Source of the DNA: Neobacillus niacini
GTDB lineage: Bacteria; Bacillota; Bacilli; Bacillales; Cytobacillaceae
Assembly (NCBI RefSeq): GCF_019749295.1
Contig: NZ_JACWFG010000018.1
Coordinates: 175,890 to 239,889, forward strand
DNA: 64,000 nucleotides
Reading direction: 5' to 3'
The notes under the pieces: generated by a model
Told to the model about the DNA's origin: nothing
Database searches by the model: none
What the model saw: the letters and a program-made list of their open reading frames with translations, nothing else
Program-made: the position numbers and the translations under genes
Shown here: piece after piece, positions 34,957-43,392 of the stretch
Numbering within the stretch: the first letter of the stretch is position 1
Layout of the letters: the number at the start of each line of letters is the position of its first letter

Positions 34957-36441
34957 TCAAAATTCATCCAAATCTTTTTCTGTTTTTTTAGATTTCCACC
35001 TGGTGCGGATTGCATTTAATGGACGATTGACCGTAGGACGTCTCATATAAAAATGATGTGGGAGACGTATTAAGAAATATTTTAAATCCTCGATCCTTAA
35101 CGGGTATAAAGGTGCAAGATAAGGTTTGTTTAATGATGTCAATTTTAACAAGTGGACCATCAGTACACAGACACCGATAATAATTCCATTTAATCCCCAA
35201 ACACCAGCTAGAATGATGAAAGGAAATCTGGCAACTCTTATAGCAGTCCCCATTTCATAAATAGGAGCCATAAACGCCCCCAATGCACTAAATGCAACAA
35301 TAATAATTAGAATATTACTAGTCAAGCCCGCCTCCACAGTTGCTTGGCCAATAACAATCCCTCCAACAATTCCCATTGTTTGACCAACTTTTGAAGGAAG
35401 GCGTGCCCCTGCTTCTCTAAGTAATTCAATTAATAATTCCAATAAAAGTGCTTCTAGCAAAGGGGGGAAAGGAACTTGTGAACGGGATTGACCAATTATT
35501 AATAACAATTTAGATGGAATAAGTTCAAAGTGATAGGTAATGGTTGCAACATAGAATGCTGTAATGAGGAGTGACCCAACCATAGCAAATAATCGTATAA
35601 ATCTAATAAAAGTACTTAAGGACCATCTTAAATAAATATCTTCTGTTGATTCAAAAAATGATAAAAAATTAGCAGGTCCTATAATGGCAACGGGACTTCT
35701 ATCTATTAGAACACCAATCCTTCCGTTTAAAATAGAATAGAGGAATCGATCGGGTAACTCTGTTAATATAAACTGTGGAAAAAACGAGTAATGATTATCT
35801 TCAAGACATTGTGCTAATACTGAACTGTCACTTATATCGTCAGTTTTTATTTTTTCAAACCTTTCCTTAAGTGTTTTAAGTATGTCATCATCCGCTATAT
35901 CTTTAATATATATAATTCTTACTTGCTTTTTAGCACGTTCTCCTATCTCTAGTTCATCTGTACACAAATTAGAATCTTTTAGATTTTGTCTTATAATTTT
36001 TATATTTGAAGTTAATGATTCTGTAAATGATATTTTAGGACCGTATACCAATGATTCTGTTTCAGCTTTCTCGATAGACCTTTCAATAGGGTTAGTGCAA
36101 TTTACCATAAATGCTTTACTTTCGACTGATAAGTAAATATAAACGAATCCATTTAAGAGGGAAGAGATAACCTCTTGTTCATCAAAGTTTGTCTTTACTT
36201 CGTCCATTGGTATGTTTTTCAATAAGTAAGAGAAAGTTATGTATTCTATTGGAAGTTGTTGAATGTATTTAATTACATACTCATTTAGAAACTCATGTTT
36301 AATTAAATTTTTCATAAAAATAACTTCGAGACAATCTCCACCAACTTCAAGTGTTCTACACATTAAGTCTGGTGATTCGTTGAGGATGTATTTAATTTTT
36401 TCATAATTAGGACAGTTATTTTTATTTAGATGGATTTTCAA
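34957..36441 (-). CDS. GerA-type spore germination protein
   Basis: 494 aa. A large N-terminal soluble domain (about 1-280, with FPQFILTELPDR and GRIGVLIDRSPVAIIGP) is followed by about five membrane helices (RSQVPFPPLLEALLLELLIELLREAGARLP), typical of GerAA/GerKA. It forms the oligomeric ion-channel part of the germinant receptor. First gene of the gerABC-type operon; its ligand cannot be read from the sequence. Complete. Confidence 0.94.
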   Translation of the reverse strand: MKIHLNKNNCPNYEKIKYILNESPDLMCRTLEVGGDCLEVIFMKNLIKHEFLNEYVIKYIQQLPIEYITFSYLLKNIPMDEVKTNFDEQEVISSLLNGFVYIYLSVESKAFMVNCTNPIERSIEKAETESLVYGPKISFTESLTSNIKIIRQNLKDSNLCTDELEIGERAKKQVRIIYIKDIADDDILKTLKERFEKIKTDDISDSSVLAQCLEDNHYSFFPQFILTELPDRFLYSILNGRIGVLIDRSPVAIIGPANFLSFFESTEDIYLRWSLSTFIRFIRLFAMVGSLLITAFYVATITYHFELIPSKLLLIIGQSRSQVPFPPLLEALLLELLIELLREAGARLPSKVGQTMGIVGGIVIGQATVEAGLTSNILIIIVAFSALGAFMAPIYEMGTAIRVARFPFIILAGVWGLNGIIIGVCVLMVHLLKLTSLNKPYLAPLYPLRIEDLKYFLIRLPHHFYMRRPTVNRPLNAIRTRWKSKKTEKDLDEF

Positions 36442-36589
36442 TTACAACATATCCTTCAATAATTTTTTTTAGTATTTGAAGTAGGCATCATTTTATACTT
36501 GTTTTAACAAAGAAGTAAGGATTGACCTTTGAATGTTTATTTGTATTTAACAGAAAGTGATTTCTGGGACTAAAAACTGTGTGGAAACA

Positions 36590-36700
36590 GCATTAGTAGC
36601 TGTGTACTGAAAGAGGGTGAATAAAAACCTCACTTAGATACAGTACGGAGAACCGTATCGTGAATAACGGTAAACCAAAATCATTTTTGGTAAGAAGGGG
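36590..36700 (+). other. Possible structured leader-like sequence
   Basis: TACGG-agaa-CCGTA and ACCAAAA-tca-TTTTTGGT hairpins in tandem, just before a decayed gene fragment. It matches no RNA family I recognise. Confidence 0.25.
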
Positions 36701-36706
36701 TAAATT

Positions 36707-36865
36707 TTGAGAGAAACTATTTATAATTATGAAGATTTATTAGAAATGTTGGATTCTTTATTAAGAGAACCGACAGAGTTTTGGGATACAATGTAGAATA
36801 TAAATCAACCGAGTGATGTCTTCGGTGTATCTGGTTTATTGACTGCTGTATTTCAAAAATATTAA
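36707..36865 (+). pseudogene. Remnant of a class I SAM-dependent methyltransferase N-terminus
   Basis: TTG 36707 after AAGGGG starts a frame beginning MRETIYNYEDLLEMLDSLLR and continuing EPTEFWDTM, then TAG at 36794. This N-terminus resembles Bacillus methyltransferases that begin ...LLREPTEFWDTFYEDR. The same frame reads on after the stop (NQPSDVFGVSGLLTAVFQKY) to TAA at 36863. The domain that binds SAM is absent. I take it as an internally deleted, dead gene. Confidence 0.45.
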
Positions 36866-36875
36866 TAACCATTTT

Positions 36876-36910
36876 TCTTATTCAACTAAAGGGTGCAATA
36901 GTTAAAGATT
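36876..36910. repeat. Dispersed hairpin repeat, copy E
   Basis: TTATTCAACTAAAGGGTGCAA then TAGTTAAAGA; AACTA/TAGTT arms. Confidence 0.55.
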
Positions 36911-36932
36911 GGGATGGCTGCGGCGATCACTT

Positions 36933-36972
36933 TTTTATTGCACTAACGATGCAGGATAGTGAGAGAAGAAAT
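36933..36972. repeat. Dispersed hairpin repeat, copy F
   Basis: TTGCACTAACGATGCAGGAT then AGTGAG, close to copy A at its core. Confidence 0.5.
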
Positions 36973-37157
36973 GTATAGTGTATAGTTTTTTTCAATATGA
37001 TATAAAATCAGAGAAAGAAGCAGTGAGTTAGTTCATCAATAATATTACGAATTTGAGGCTTAAAAAAACGCACTTAATAAATAAGCCCTTTCCATAGATA
37101 CTTTTTCTATTTTAGGGGATACTATCCTCAATTGATTATATAGGGGGGGTTTTGGAT

Positions 37158-38168
37158 ATGGAAAATAATCATGTACCTATTAAATTAACTACTGCTGAAA
37201 TCGCAACTCTGTGGAGATCATATATTCAAAACACAGCTGTAAGATGTTTTTACAAATATTTTGTTCAATACCTTCAAGATGAGGAGATAAAGCCAATTAT
37301 TAAAGAAGCTGAGGTTTTGGTTGAAACAATTATTGGGAAAATCGAAACAATTTTTGAAAAAGAAAACTTCCCAATACCAAAGGGATTTTCGGATAAAGAT
37401 ATTGACTTATCAGCCCCTGCCCTTTATACAGACTTATTTGCATTAAGTTTTCTATATCGTGGAGGACAAGTAATTATTCCTCAGTATGCTAATACTCTTT
37501 CTAGAGTGACTCGAATCGATATTTATAATTTTTTTACGGAGTGTCTAAACAGGGAGACGGAATTACATAAGAAAGCATTAAACCTTATGCTTTCAAAAGG
37601 ATTAAATGATCGACCTCCAAAGATGGAGTATCCAAAAAATGTTGAGTTTATTAAAGATCAACCCTCATTAATAAATACCTTGTTAGGTGAGAAAAGACCT
37701 CTAAATACTTTAGAAATAACAGAACTTTTTATGGAAATCGAAAGAAATGCAATTGGTCTAATCCTTTTGATGGGATTAATACAGGTAACAAAAGACAAGG
37801 AAATAAAGAACTATTTATTAAAGGGAAAAAAACTGGCTGAAAAGCAAGTGGATATATTTGATAAGTTATTAAAAGAAAATGATCATTTTATCGGATTCCC
37901 AATGACTATGGAGGTAACAAATTCAACAATTTCTCCATTTTCTGAAAGATTAATACTGTTTATTATAGCTACTTCAAACCAAATAGCTATTTCTGCACTT
38001 GCAGATGCATTGTCTGTCTCAATGAGAAGAGATTTAGCGTCCCATTATTTCCTTGTTATAGGAGAGGTAATGAAGTACGGTGACGAAGGGCTTAAACTTT
38101 TGATTGAACGAGGCTGGATGGAGCAACCGCCACAACCCATTGATAGAAACAAATTTTATAAAAAATAA
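37158..38168 (+). CDS. DUF3231 family protein
   Basis: 336 aa from ATG 37158 (GGGGGGGT 8 nt upstream; an in-frame TTG at 37152 is less likely). Two similar helical halves begin IKLTTAEIATLWRSYIQNT and RPLNTLEITELFMEIERNAI. Each is a DUF3231 unit, a ferritin-like helical bundle related to the spore-coat CotF type. Members are common in spore formers and often lie in sporulation or accessory loci; the function is unknown. It is followed 43 nt later by a membrane gene on the same strand. Confidence 0.75.
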   Translation: MENNHVPIKLTTAEIATLWRSYIQNTAVRCFYKYFVQYLQDEEIKPIIKEAEVLVETIIGKIETIFEKENFPIPKGFSDKDIDLSAPALYTDLFALSFLYRGGQVIIPQYANTLSRVTRIDIYNFFTECLNRETELHKKALNLMLSKGLNDRPPKMEYPKNVEFIKDQPSLINTLLGEKRPLNTLEITELFMEIERNAIGLILLMGLIQVTKDKEIKNYLLKGKKLAEKQVDIFDKLLKENDHFIGFPMTMEVTNSTISPFSERLILFIIATSNQIAISALADALSVSMRRDLASHYFLVIGEVMKYGDEGLKLLIERGWMEQPPQPIDRNKFYKK

Positions 38169-38211
38169 CATTTCTATGAAAAGATCCAAATCATAAGGGG
38201 GTTGGGATCAT

Positions 38212-38670
38212 GTGAAAAATGCAATTGAAAAATTATTGTGGAGCATTGCCCTTCCTGGGTTTGGTCAGTTTCTAAACGGAAAAGTAATTAAAGGGATTGT
38301 TTTGATAATATTAGAGTTTCTTATAAATGTTCAAGCGAATTTCAACGTTGTGATTATTGCAAGTTTTCAAGGAGATATTCAAAATGCGATTGGACAGGCA
38401 GATTATCAGTGGTTAATGTTTTATCCATGTTTATATTTTTATGCAATGTGGGATGCCTATAAGGATGCTGGAGGAGCGAAAGAAAGGTACTCTTTTCTTC
38501 CCTTTGTGTTTTCTGCCTACTTTGTTACAGTGGGATGTATTTATTCCTCAAATTTTTTATTATTTGGGGTTTTACTCGGACCTGTTTGGCTCCCAATGTT
38601 GTGTGTAATTCCTGGATTAGTTGTAGGAATCATAATAAAGAAAGGTCTAAACAAGAAATGTATATTTTAA
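38212..38670 (+). CDS. Small polytopic membrane protein, unknown
   Basis: 152 aa with a GTG start after AAGGGGG. It has about four hydrophobic segments. The N-terminal LLWSIALPGFGQFLNGKVIKGIVLIILEF resembles the PGxGQFxNGxxxKG entry motif of TM2-like/DUF5683 membrane proteins. It probably forms an operon with the DUF3231 gene. Function unknown. Confidence 0.6.
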   Translation: MKNAIEKLLWSIALPGFGQFLNGKVIKGIVLIILEFLINVQANFNVVIIASFQGDIQNAIGQADYQWLMFYPCLYFYAMWDAYKDAGGAKERYSFLPFVFSAYFVTVGCIYSSNFLLFGVLLGPVWLPMLCVIPGLVVGIIIKKGLNKKCIF

Positions 38671-38728
38671 AATTCACAATAATTAGAACCTTTTTAAATA
38701 AACTTGTTAAGCTAATGGGTGGCAAGAG

Positions 38729-38766
38729 TAAAAAGGCAGCGGAATTGTCCGATGCCTTTTGCCATT
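38729..38766. terminator. Bidirectional terminator
   Basis: AAAAGGCAGCGGA-attg-TCCGATGCCTTTT; mainly serves the minus-strand recombinase gene. Confidence 0.78.
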
Positions 38767-38771
38767 TATCA

Positions 38772-39617
38772 CTAAAAATATTTTCTATAAAATTCTCTTC
38801 TAAGGCTGCCACTTAACTGAGCATAAATCCTAGTGGTTTCGCTTTTTTCGTGCCCTAGTAAACTTTGAATAACATCGATAGGAGCTCCGTTGTTCAATAG
38901 GTGGGTGGCATAGCTGTGGCGTAGTTGGTGTGGATGTATTTCTTTGTTGATCCCTGCACGGCTTGATATTCGCTTTATGATGTACCTCATCTGACCAATG
39001 CTCATTCGGTGCGGATTTCGTTCCGTAACAAAAATAGCTGGGTCATTATCTTGGCGAAGATCTAAATATCGCTTAAGCCAGATTTCACACCGTATATTAA
39101 AGTAAACCTCCCTTTCCTTATCACCCTTTCCAAGTACAATTGCAGAGCGATTTGACCAATTAATACTATTTTTATTAAGAGAAACAATTTCTCCTATTCT
39201 ACAACCTGTTGAAAACATAAATTCAAATAATGCTTTTTCCATTGGAGAAAAACACGCTTCCCTCAAATGTTCAATTTCTCTCTCCGTTAAAAATTTCGGA
39301 ATCCGTTTTCCTTGTTTAGGTTCTTTAATTTTTGCAGCTGGATTTTTTTGAATATGCCCTTCCTCGTGTGACCAACGAAATAGTGATTTAATAAATCGAA
39401 TCCGATGAGCTAAACTTGATGGTTTTAAGTGTACACTGGATTTTGCTAGGTATCCTTTCAACTGATCGGTTGTTACTGATCCAATACTTACATCATTAAA
39501 GTGATGGATGAGTAACTTAGATTGGAGTCTATACGCTTTTAATGTCTGTGGAGAGAATCCTTCAATCCTCTTATCCGATTCATAAAGTTCCCAGGCATTT
39601 GTTAATTGCAAAATCAA
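38772..39617 (-). CDS. Tyrosine recombinase (XerC/XerD-type integrase)
   Basis: 281 aa. SAM-like N-terminal DNA-binding domain (about 5-90) and catalytic domain (about 105-280) with R140 (TGCRIGE), K164 (LGKGDKE), H230/R233 (HPHQLRHSYATH), H256 (LLGHEKSE) and nucleophile Y265 (TTRIYAQ). All catalytic residues are present, so it should be active. Its length is the same as chromosomal Xer proteins, but the location in accessory DNA among repeats suggests a mobile-element or orphan integrase. The left domain is shorter than that of phage integrases. Confidence 0.9.
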   Translation of the reverse strand: MILQLTNAWELYESDKRIEGFSPQTLKAYRLQSKLLIHHFNDVSIGSVTTDQLKGYLAKSSVHLKPSSLAHRIRFIKSLFRWSHEEGHIQKNPAAKIKEPKQGKRIPKFLTEREIEHLREACFSPMEKALFEFMFSTGCRIGEIVSLNKNSINWSNRSAIVLGKGDKEREVYFNIRCEIWLKRYLDLRQDNDPAIFVTERNPHRMSIGQMRYIIKRISSRAGINKEIHPHQLRHSYATHLLNNGAPIDVIQSLLGHEKSETTRIYAQLSGSLRREFYRKYF

Positions 39618-39681
39618 TTCCTCCTTAAGGATTGTGTTAGAGGAATTATTGCCTTGAATATAGAAATAAACACGTTGATAT

Positions 39682-39708
39682 TGAAGTAACGGGCAGGTTA
39701 GTTCAAAT
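39682..39708. repeat. Dispersed hairpin repeat, copy G
   Basis: GAAGTAACGGGCAGGTTAGT then TCAAA, same core as copy A, just upstream of the recombinase gene. Confidence 0.5.
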
Positions 39709-39721
39709 TATGTTTTATATA

Positions 39722-39752
39722 AATAAAAGACGGTGAAAAAAGCACCGTCTAT
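39722..39752 (-). terminator. Terminator of the 74-aa gene
   Basis: AGACGGTG-aaaaaag-CACCGTCT, then TTTTATTT on the minus strand. Confidence 0.8.
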
Positions 39753-39758
39753 AATTAG

Positions 39759-39983
39759 CTATTTATTTTGTGTTAATTCTTTGTAATAAAGGTAATCGAC
39801 TTTATGCTTGGTAGCCATTAACTGCGAAGCCAAAACCGCCGTATAAACAGTGGTTAGTACAATTGCTCCAACACCAAGACCTGAAAGGTTTATCTTATTA
39901 GATGTACTCATTCCGTTATTACTTGTACTCATTCCATTATTACTTGTGCTCATTTCATTATTACTTGTGGGTGTTTCTTCCAT
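39759..39983 (-). CDS. 74-aa membrane protein with TSNNGMS heptad repeats
   Basis: ATG at 39983 after AGGGGG. The N-terminal third consists of 7-residue repeats (TSNNEMS, TSNNGMS, TSNNGMS, TSNKINL). One hydrophobic segment follows (about 34-55, LGVGAIVLTTVYTAVLASQL) and then a short basic tail. The repeats are also 21-bp DNA repeats, so the protein may vary in length between strains. No family recognised; own terminator. Confidence 0.6.
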   Translation of the reverse strand: MEETPTSNNEMSTSNNGMSTSNNGMSTSNKINLSGLGVGAIVLTTVYTAVLASQLMATKHKVDYLYYKELTQNK

Positions 39984-40091
39984 TATATTAACCCCCTAAT
40001 TTGTTATAGGGGTATTATTTGTAACAGCATTTAAACTTATACTCCAAAAAATAATTGAGAGAAAGAAAACAGGCAGATCCTAAAAACTTTA

Positions 40092-40140
40092 AGTTTGTGA
40101 ACAAATGTATTTAAACTAAAGGGTGCTTAACTTTAACAAG
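40092..40140. repeat. Dispersed hairpin repeat, copy B
   Basis: AGTTTGTGAACAAATGTATT then TAAACTAAAGGGTGCTTAAC, same layout as copies A, C and D. Confidence 0.6.
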
Positions 40141-40473
40141 AATACAAAAGAAAGGAGCAGGATTTTTAATATCCAGCTCATTCTTTATTGTTAAATGATG
40201 CAATTTTGTTTGCTAATTCGTATGTGAAACGCGTTGTTATTTGCTTTGCCTTTTTCTATTTTGCACTTCAAAGAGAACCCGTTAGTATCGTACAGGGGTC
40301 GTCTTTTTTTACTTCATTGATACCAGAAGTAAGGTTATGGTTGATGGCACCTTTCACTTCTTGGTTAGAATCTTTTAATACTTCACACCATTTTATATCA
40401 GTTAAGTCGTAGAATGACAACACAACCCCTTTCTAGGGGGTGTTGTCCCAGCGGTATCCCCTTCAGGACATGC
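40141..40473. other. Stretch without a convincing gene
   Basis: A 74-codon frame on + (40188) lacks an RBS and any family resemblance. On - there are decayed-looking fragments. A hairpin (GACAACAC.CCCC / GGGG.GTGTTGTC, about 40418-40449) lies after the EamA gene and may end its transcript, though it has no T run. Confidence 0.35.
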
Positions 40474-41400
40474 TTACATATACGTCTGCAATTGTTTTTC
40501 CCTATTTTGACTATCCGGGAATGATAGGATGACAACAGCAGCAACGATAAAAAATCCGCCTAATAGTTGAGTAGCACCAAACCCCACATTTAACCAAACG
40601 ATAGACACAATTGCAGCAACTAGAGGTTCGATACTGGATAATAAACTTGTTTCAGTGGCGCTTAAATAATTCAGACTGCCAATATAGAGTATAAAAGAAA
40701 CCGTGCCGCAGATAATTACCAGAAGCATCATCGAAAATGTATGAAGTGTTAAGGTTTGGGCCAATTGTACAACGCTAAAATCATGCTTGAAAATTAACAG
40801 CACAATGCCGCCAATTAACATACCCCAGCCAATGATGACCGAGGTTCCCCACTCCTTGATCAATGAGACAGGATGGAGTGTATAGAAAGTAAAACCAAGT
40901 GTAGTTAGCAGACCAAGAATAATGGCCCTTTTCGAAAGCATGACATTTTCCATTGAGCCATTTGTAATCAGGAGAACGGTTCCGGCTAAGGCTGCAATCA
41001 CAGCTAGAAATTGCATCATTGTTGGTAGTTTTTTTGTCTGCCATGCTAAATAAATGGTAATGAAAACGGGACCGAGAAATTGGAATAGTACTGCTGTCAC
41101 TGCATTACTTACACGGATGGTTTCTATAAAAACGTACTGGGCTCCAAGCATACCCAACACACCAAAAATCATGAGTTGAATCCAAGAACGACGATCCTTC
41201 CAGATGCCAAAAATGTTTTTTTGAGTGAAATGCAACAGTCCCAGAGTGAAGATTCCAGCCATAATTAATCGTACAACAAGGAAATTATTCAGAGATAATT
41301 CGCTATTTTGAAAAAGCCACTGGATCATCGGTCCGGAGAGACCCCATAATGCTGCTCCACTAATTATCATCAAAAGTCCGCCATATCGGGTTGTTTTCAT
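40474..41400 (-). CDS. EamA/DMT family transporter (YcxC-like)
   Basis: 308 aa with ten membrane helices in two EamA repeats (about 8-140 and 152-292). GGLLMIISGAALWGLSGPMIQWLF and FQFLGPVFITIYLAW are typical of drug/metabolite transporters. It exports or imports a small metabolite of unknown identity. It is divergent from a MocR-type regulator gene, as ycxC and ycxD are in B. subtilis, so the regulator probably controls it. Confidence 0.88.
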   Translation of the reverse strand: MKTTRYGGLLMIISGAALWGLSGPMIQWLFQNSELSLNNFLVVRLIMAGIFTLGLLHFTQKNIFGIWKDRRSWIQLMIFGVLGMLGAQYVFIETIRVSNAVTAVLFQFLGPVFITIYLAWQTKKLPTMMQFLAVIAALAGTVLLITNGSMENVMLSKRAIILGLLTTLGFTFYTLHPVSLIKEWGTSVIIGWGMLIGGIVLLIFKHDFSVVQLAQTLTLHTFSMMLLVIICGTVSFILYIGSLNYLSATETSLLSSIEPLVAAIVSIVWLNVGFGATQLLGGFFIVAAVVILSFPDSQNREKQLQTYM

Positions 41401-41526
41401 AATGATTGCCTCCCTGCTGATAGTTTTTTAATAGTAATTATTAGGAATGTTTCCATAGATGCATTATAATAAGAGGCTGGCATGGTTTGTAGGGCCAGTT
41501 TTTATTATCGGAAGGGAGTCAGATGG

Positions 41527-42912
41527 ATGTATGAATTAACACCAAAACTTGATTCGTATAGTAAAGAGCCTCAATATGTACAGTTATATAACTATATCAA
41601 GCAAGAGATTGATAAAGGGATGCTTAGGCCAAATACTAAGCTTCCTTCCAAACGAAAACTTTCTCGGTATTTAAACGTGAGCCAAAACACTGTAGAGGCA
41701 TCGTACGACCAGCTTGTTGCCGAAGGATATATTGAGGGAATCCCACGAAAAGGGTATTTTGTCTGCGAAATTCAGCCAACATTTTCCGATGCTGAAAAAA
41801 ATTCCGATTATATCAAGGAAAAAATCTTTAAAAGCGACGTCACTTTCGATTTCACTCAAACAGGAGTTGATCATCATTCATTTCCTTTTGCTGTTTTTCG
41901 AAAAATAGCAAATGATGTTTTGAAGAGTGAGAGTAAACATTTGTTGACGATTGGGCATCCTCAGGGAGAATATGAGCTGCGTGAAGAAATTGCCTCCTAT
42001 CTGTACGAATCCCGTGGCGTCCGGACAGCGCCGAGCCAGATAATCATTGGGTCAGGAACACCAACACTAATACAACTTTTGTTTAAGTTATTAAAGGGAA
42101 GCTTGTATGCCGTTGAAGACCCCGGGTACCATAAAAGACTTGTAACCTTCGAAAAAGGACCTGAAAATGTGAAGGGAATTCCGCTTGATAATGAAGGGAT
42201 CAGCATAACCAGCTTAAAGGAAAGTGGCGCTAATATTGCTTTTGTTACTCCGTCACACCAATTTCCTTGTGGAATGATAATGTCGATATCAAGGCGTAAG
42301 CAGTTGCTGAGCTGGGCTAAGGAAAAAAAGGGAAGATACATCGTCGAGGATGATTATGACAGTGAATTTCGTTATTCAGGCAAACCCATCCCTGCATTAC
42401 AAAGTCTGGATTCCGATGAAAAAGTAATCTATATGGGTACATTTTCAAAAGCGTTGCTACCGTCCCTGCGCATGGCTTATATCGTTCTTCCCAAACTGTT
42501 AATGGAAAAGTACCATGAACATTACTTTCACTTCGTTCAGTCTGTGTCTCGGCTTGACCAGGAGATCATCAAAAGATTCATGCAGGAAGGCAGCTGGAAA
42601 AAACATATTAACAAAATGCGGATTGTTTACAAAAAAAAGAGAGATGCACTCATCACAGCGCTTTCGACTCATTTCCCAAATTCAATTGAAATCATTGGCC
42701 AGGATTCTGGATTGCATCTTTTAGTCCGCATGAATAACGGTATGGTGGAAAAAGAGCTTATTGAACAGGCTGCTAAATATGATATCAAAGTTTATCCTGT
42801 ATCAGATTACGGTTTAAGTGACAATCGAACCATTCTATTGGGTTTTGCAGTATTATCTGAGGAAGAGATATTTTCAGGAGTTCACTCGTTGGCAAAAGCA
42901 TGGGGAGGGTAG
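41527..42912 (+). CDS. MocR/GntR family regulator with aminotransferase domain (YcxD-like)
   Basis: 461 aa from ATG 41527 (GGAAGGGAG 9 nt upstream). The N-terminal GntR winged helix (about 12-80; LPSKRKLSRYLNVSQNTVEASYDQLVAEGYI) is followed by a class I aminotransferase-fold domain with PLP lysine K308 in GTFSKALLPSLR. MocR proteins sense PLP or an amino compound and switch a divergent gene. The shared 126-bp gap contains GGAATGTTTCC, a possible half-palindromic operator. Confidence 0.92.
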   Translation: MYELTPKLDSYSKEPQYVQLYNYIKQEIDKGMLRPNTKLPSKRKLSRYLNVSQNTVEASYDQLVAEGYIEGIPRKGYFVCEIQPTFSDAEKNSDYIKEKIFKSDVTFDFTQTGVDHHSFPFAVFRKIANDVLKSESKHLLTIGHPQGEYELREEIASYLYESRGVRTAPSQIIIGSGTPTLIQLLFKLLKGSLYAVEDPGYHKRLVTFEKGPENVKGIPLDNEGISITSLKESGANIAFVTPSHQFPCGMIMSISRRKQLLSWAKEKKGRYIVEDDYDSEFRYSGKPIPALQSLDSDEKVIYMGTFSKALLPSLRMAYIVLPKLLMEKYHEHYFHFVQSVSRLDQEIIKRFMQEGSWKKHINKMRIVYKKKRDALITALSTHFPNSIEIIGQDSGLHLLVRMNNGMVEKELIEQAAKYDIKVYPVSDYGLSDNRTILLGFAVLSEEEIFSGVHSLAKAWGG

Positions 42913-42926
42913 CACCCCTAAAAAGA

Positions 42927-42980
42927 AGTTTGTGAAGAAATGGACTTAAACTAATGGGTAGCGTTGATCTAGGAAGGATT
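42927..42980. repeat. Dispersed hairpin repeat, copy C
   Basis: AGTTTGTGAAGAAATGGACT then TAAACTAATGGGTAGCGTTG. A degenerate further copy (AACAAACGGGGTAGC) follows at about 43010. Confidence 0.6.
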
Positions 42981-43042
42981 AAGGCACCTTTTTGCTGAAA
43001 TTCTTATTAAACAAACGGGGTAGCATTCCTGTAATAAAACTA

Positions 43043-43090
43043 ATTTTGTGAAGAATTGTACTTAAACTATCGGGGGCTTTAATTCAAGAA
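43043..43090. repeat. Dispersed hairpin repeat, copy D
   Basis: ATTTTGTGAAGAATTGTACT then TAAACTATCGGGGGCTTTAA. It marks the last copy before the integrative-element genes. Confidence 0.6.
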
Positions 43091-43118
43091 CGGACTGTCA
43101 ATAGACGGTCTTTTTTTT
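43091..43118 (+). terminator. Terminator-like hairpin
   Basis: GACTGTC-aata-GACGGTC followed by eight T; may serve the MocR-type gene upstream. Confidence 0.6.
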
Positions 43119-43392
43119 ATGTCTTGAAAAACTATAACAGACTATAACAGTCATGTTTAGTTACAACTTATAGGTTATGATACCGACAATAAATATTCTA
43201 ATCAAAGAACAGTAAAGTCCTAAGGATTGATTTGTAATCCCTTAATCCAAATTCGTGGAACAGAGCTAACCACCTTAACTGTGCGATTGACGGGAATCAA
43301 CGAATATAAATTATATAATATTGCTGGAAAGCAAAGAAAAGATTTATAAGGTAAAATAGGAGAAAAGTACATGGTATAAAGAGGGGAATGTT

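Noticed and set aside
36590-36700. Group II intron end or known riboswitch
   Set aside because: Hairpins do not match domain V/VI or any aptamer consensus I know.
40188-40412. 74-codon frame on the + strand
   Set aside because: No RBS, no recognisable family, in a region that looks decayed.
32559-43090. Integron-type attC array for the dispersed repeats
   Set aside because: Repeats are about 45 bp with short hairpins, lacking RYYYAAC/GTTRRRY boxes and the size of attC; the recombinase has no integron-specific insert that I can see. Kept only as a speculation.
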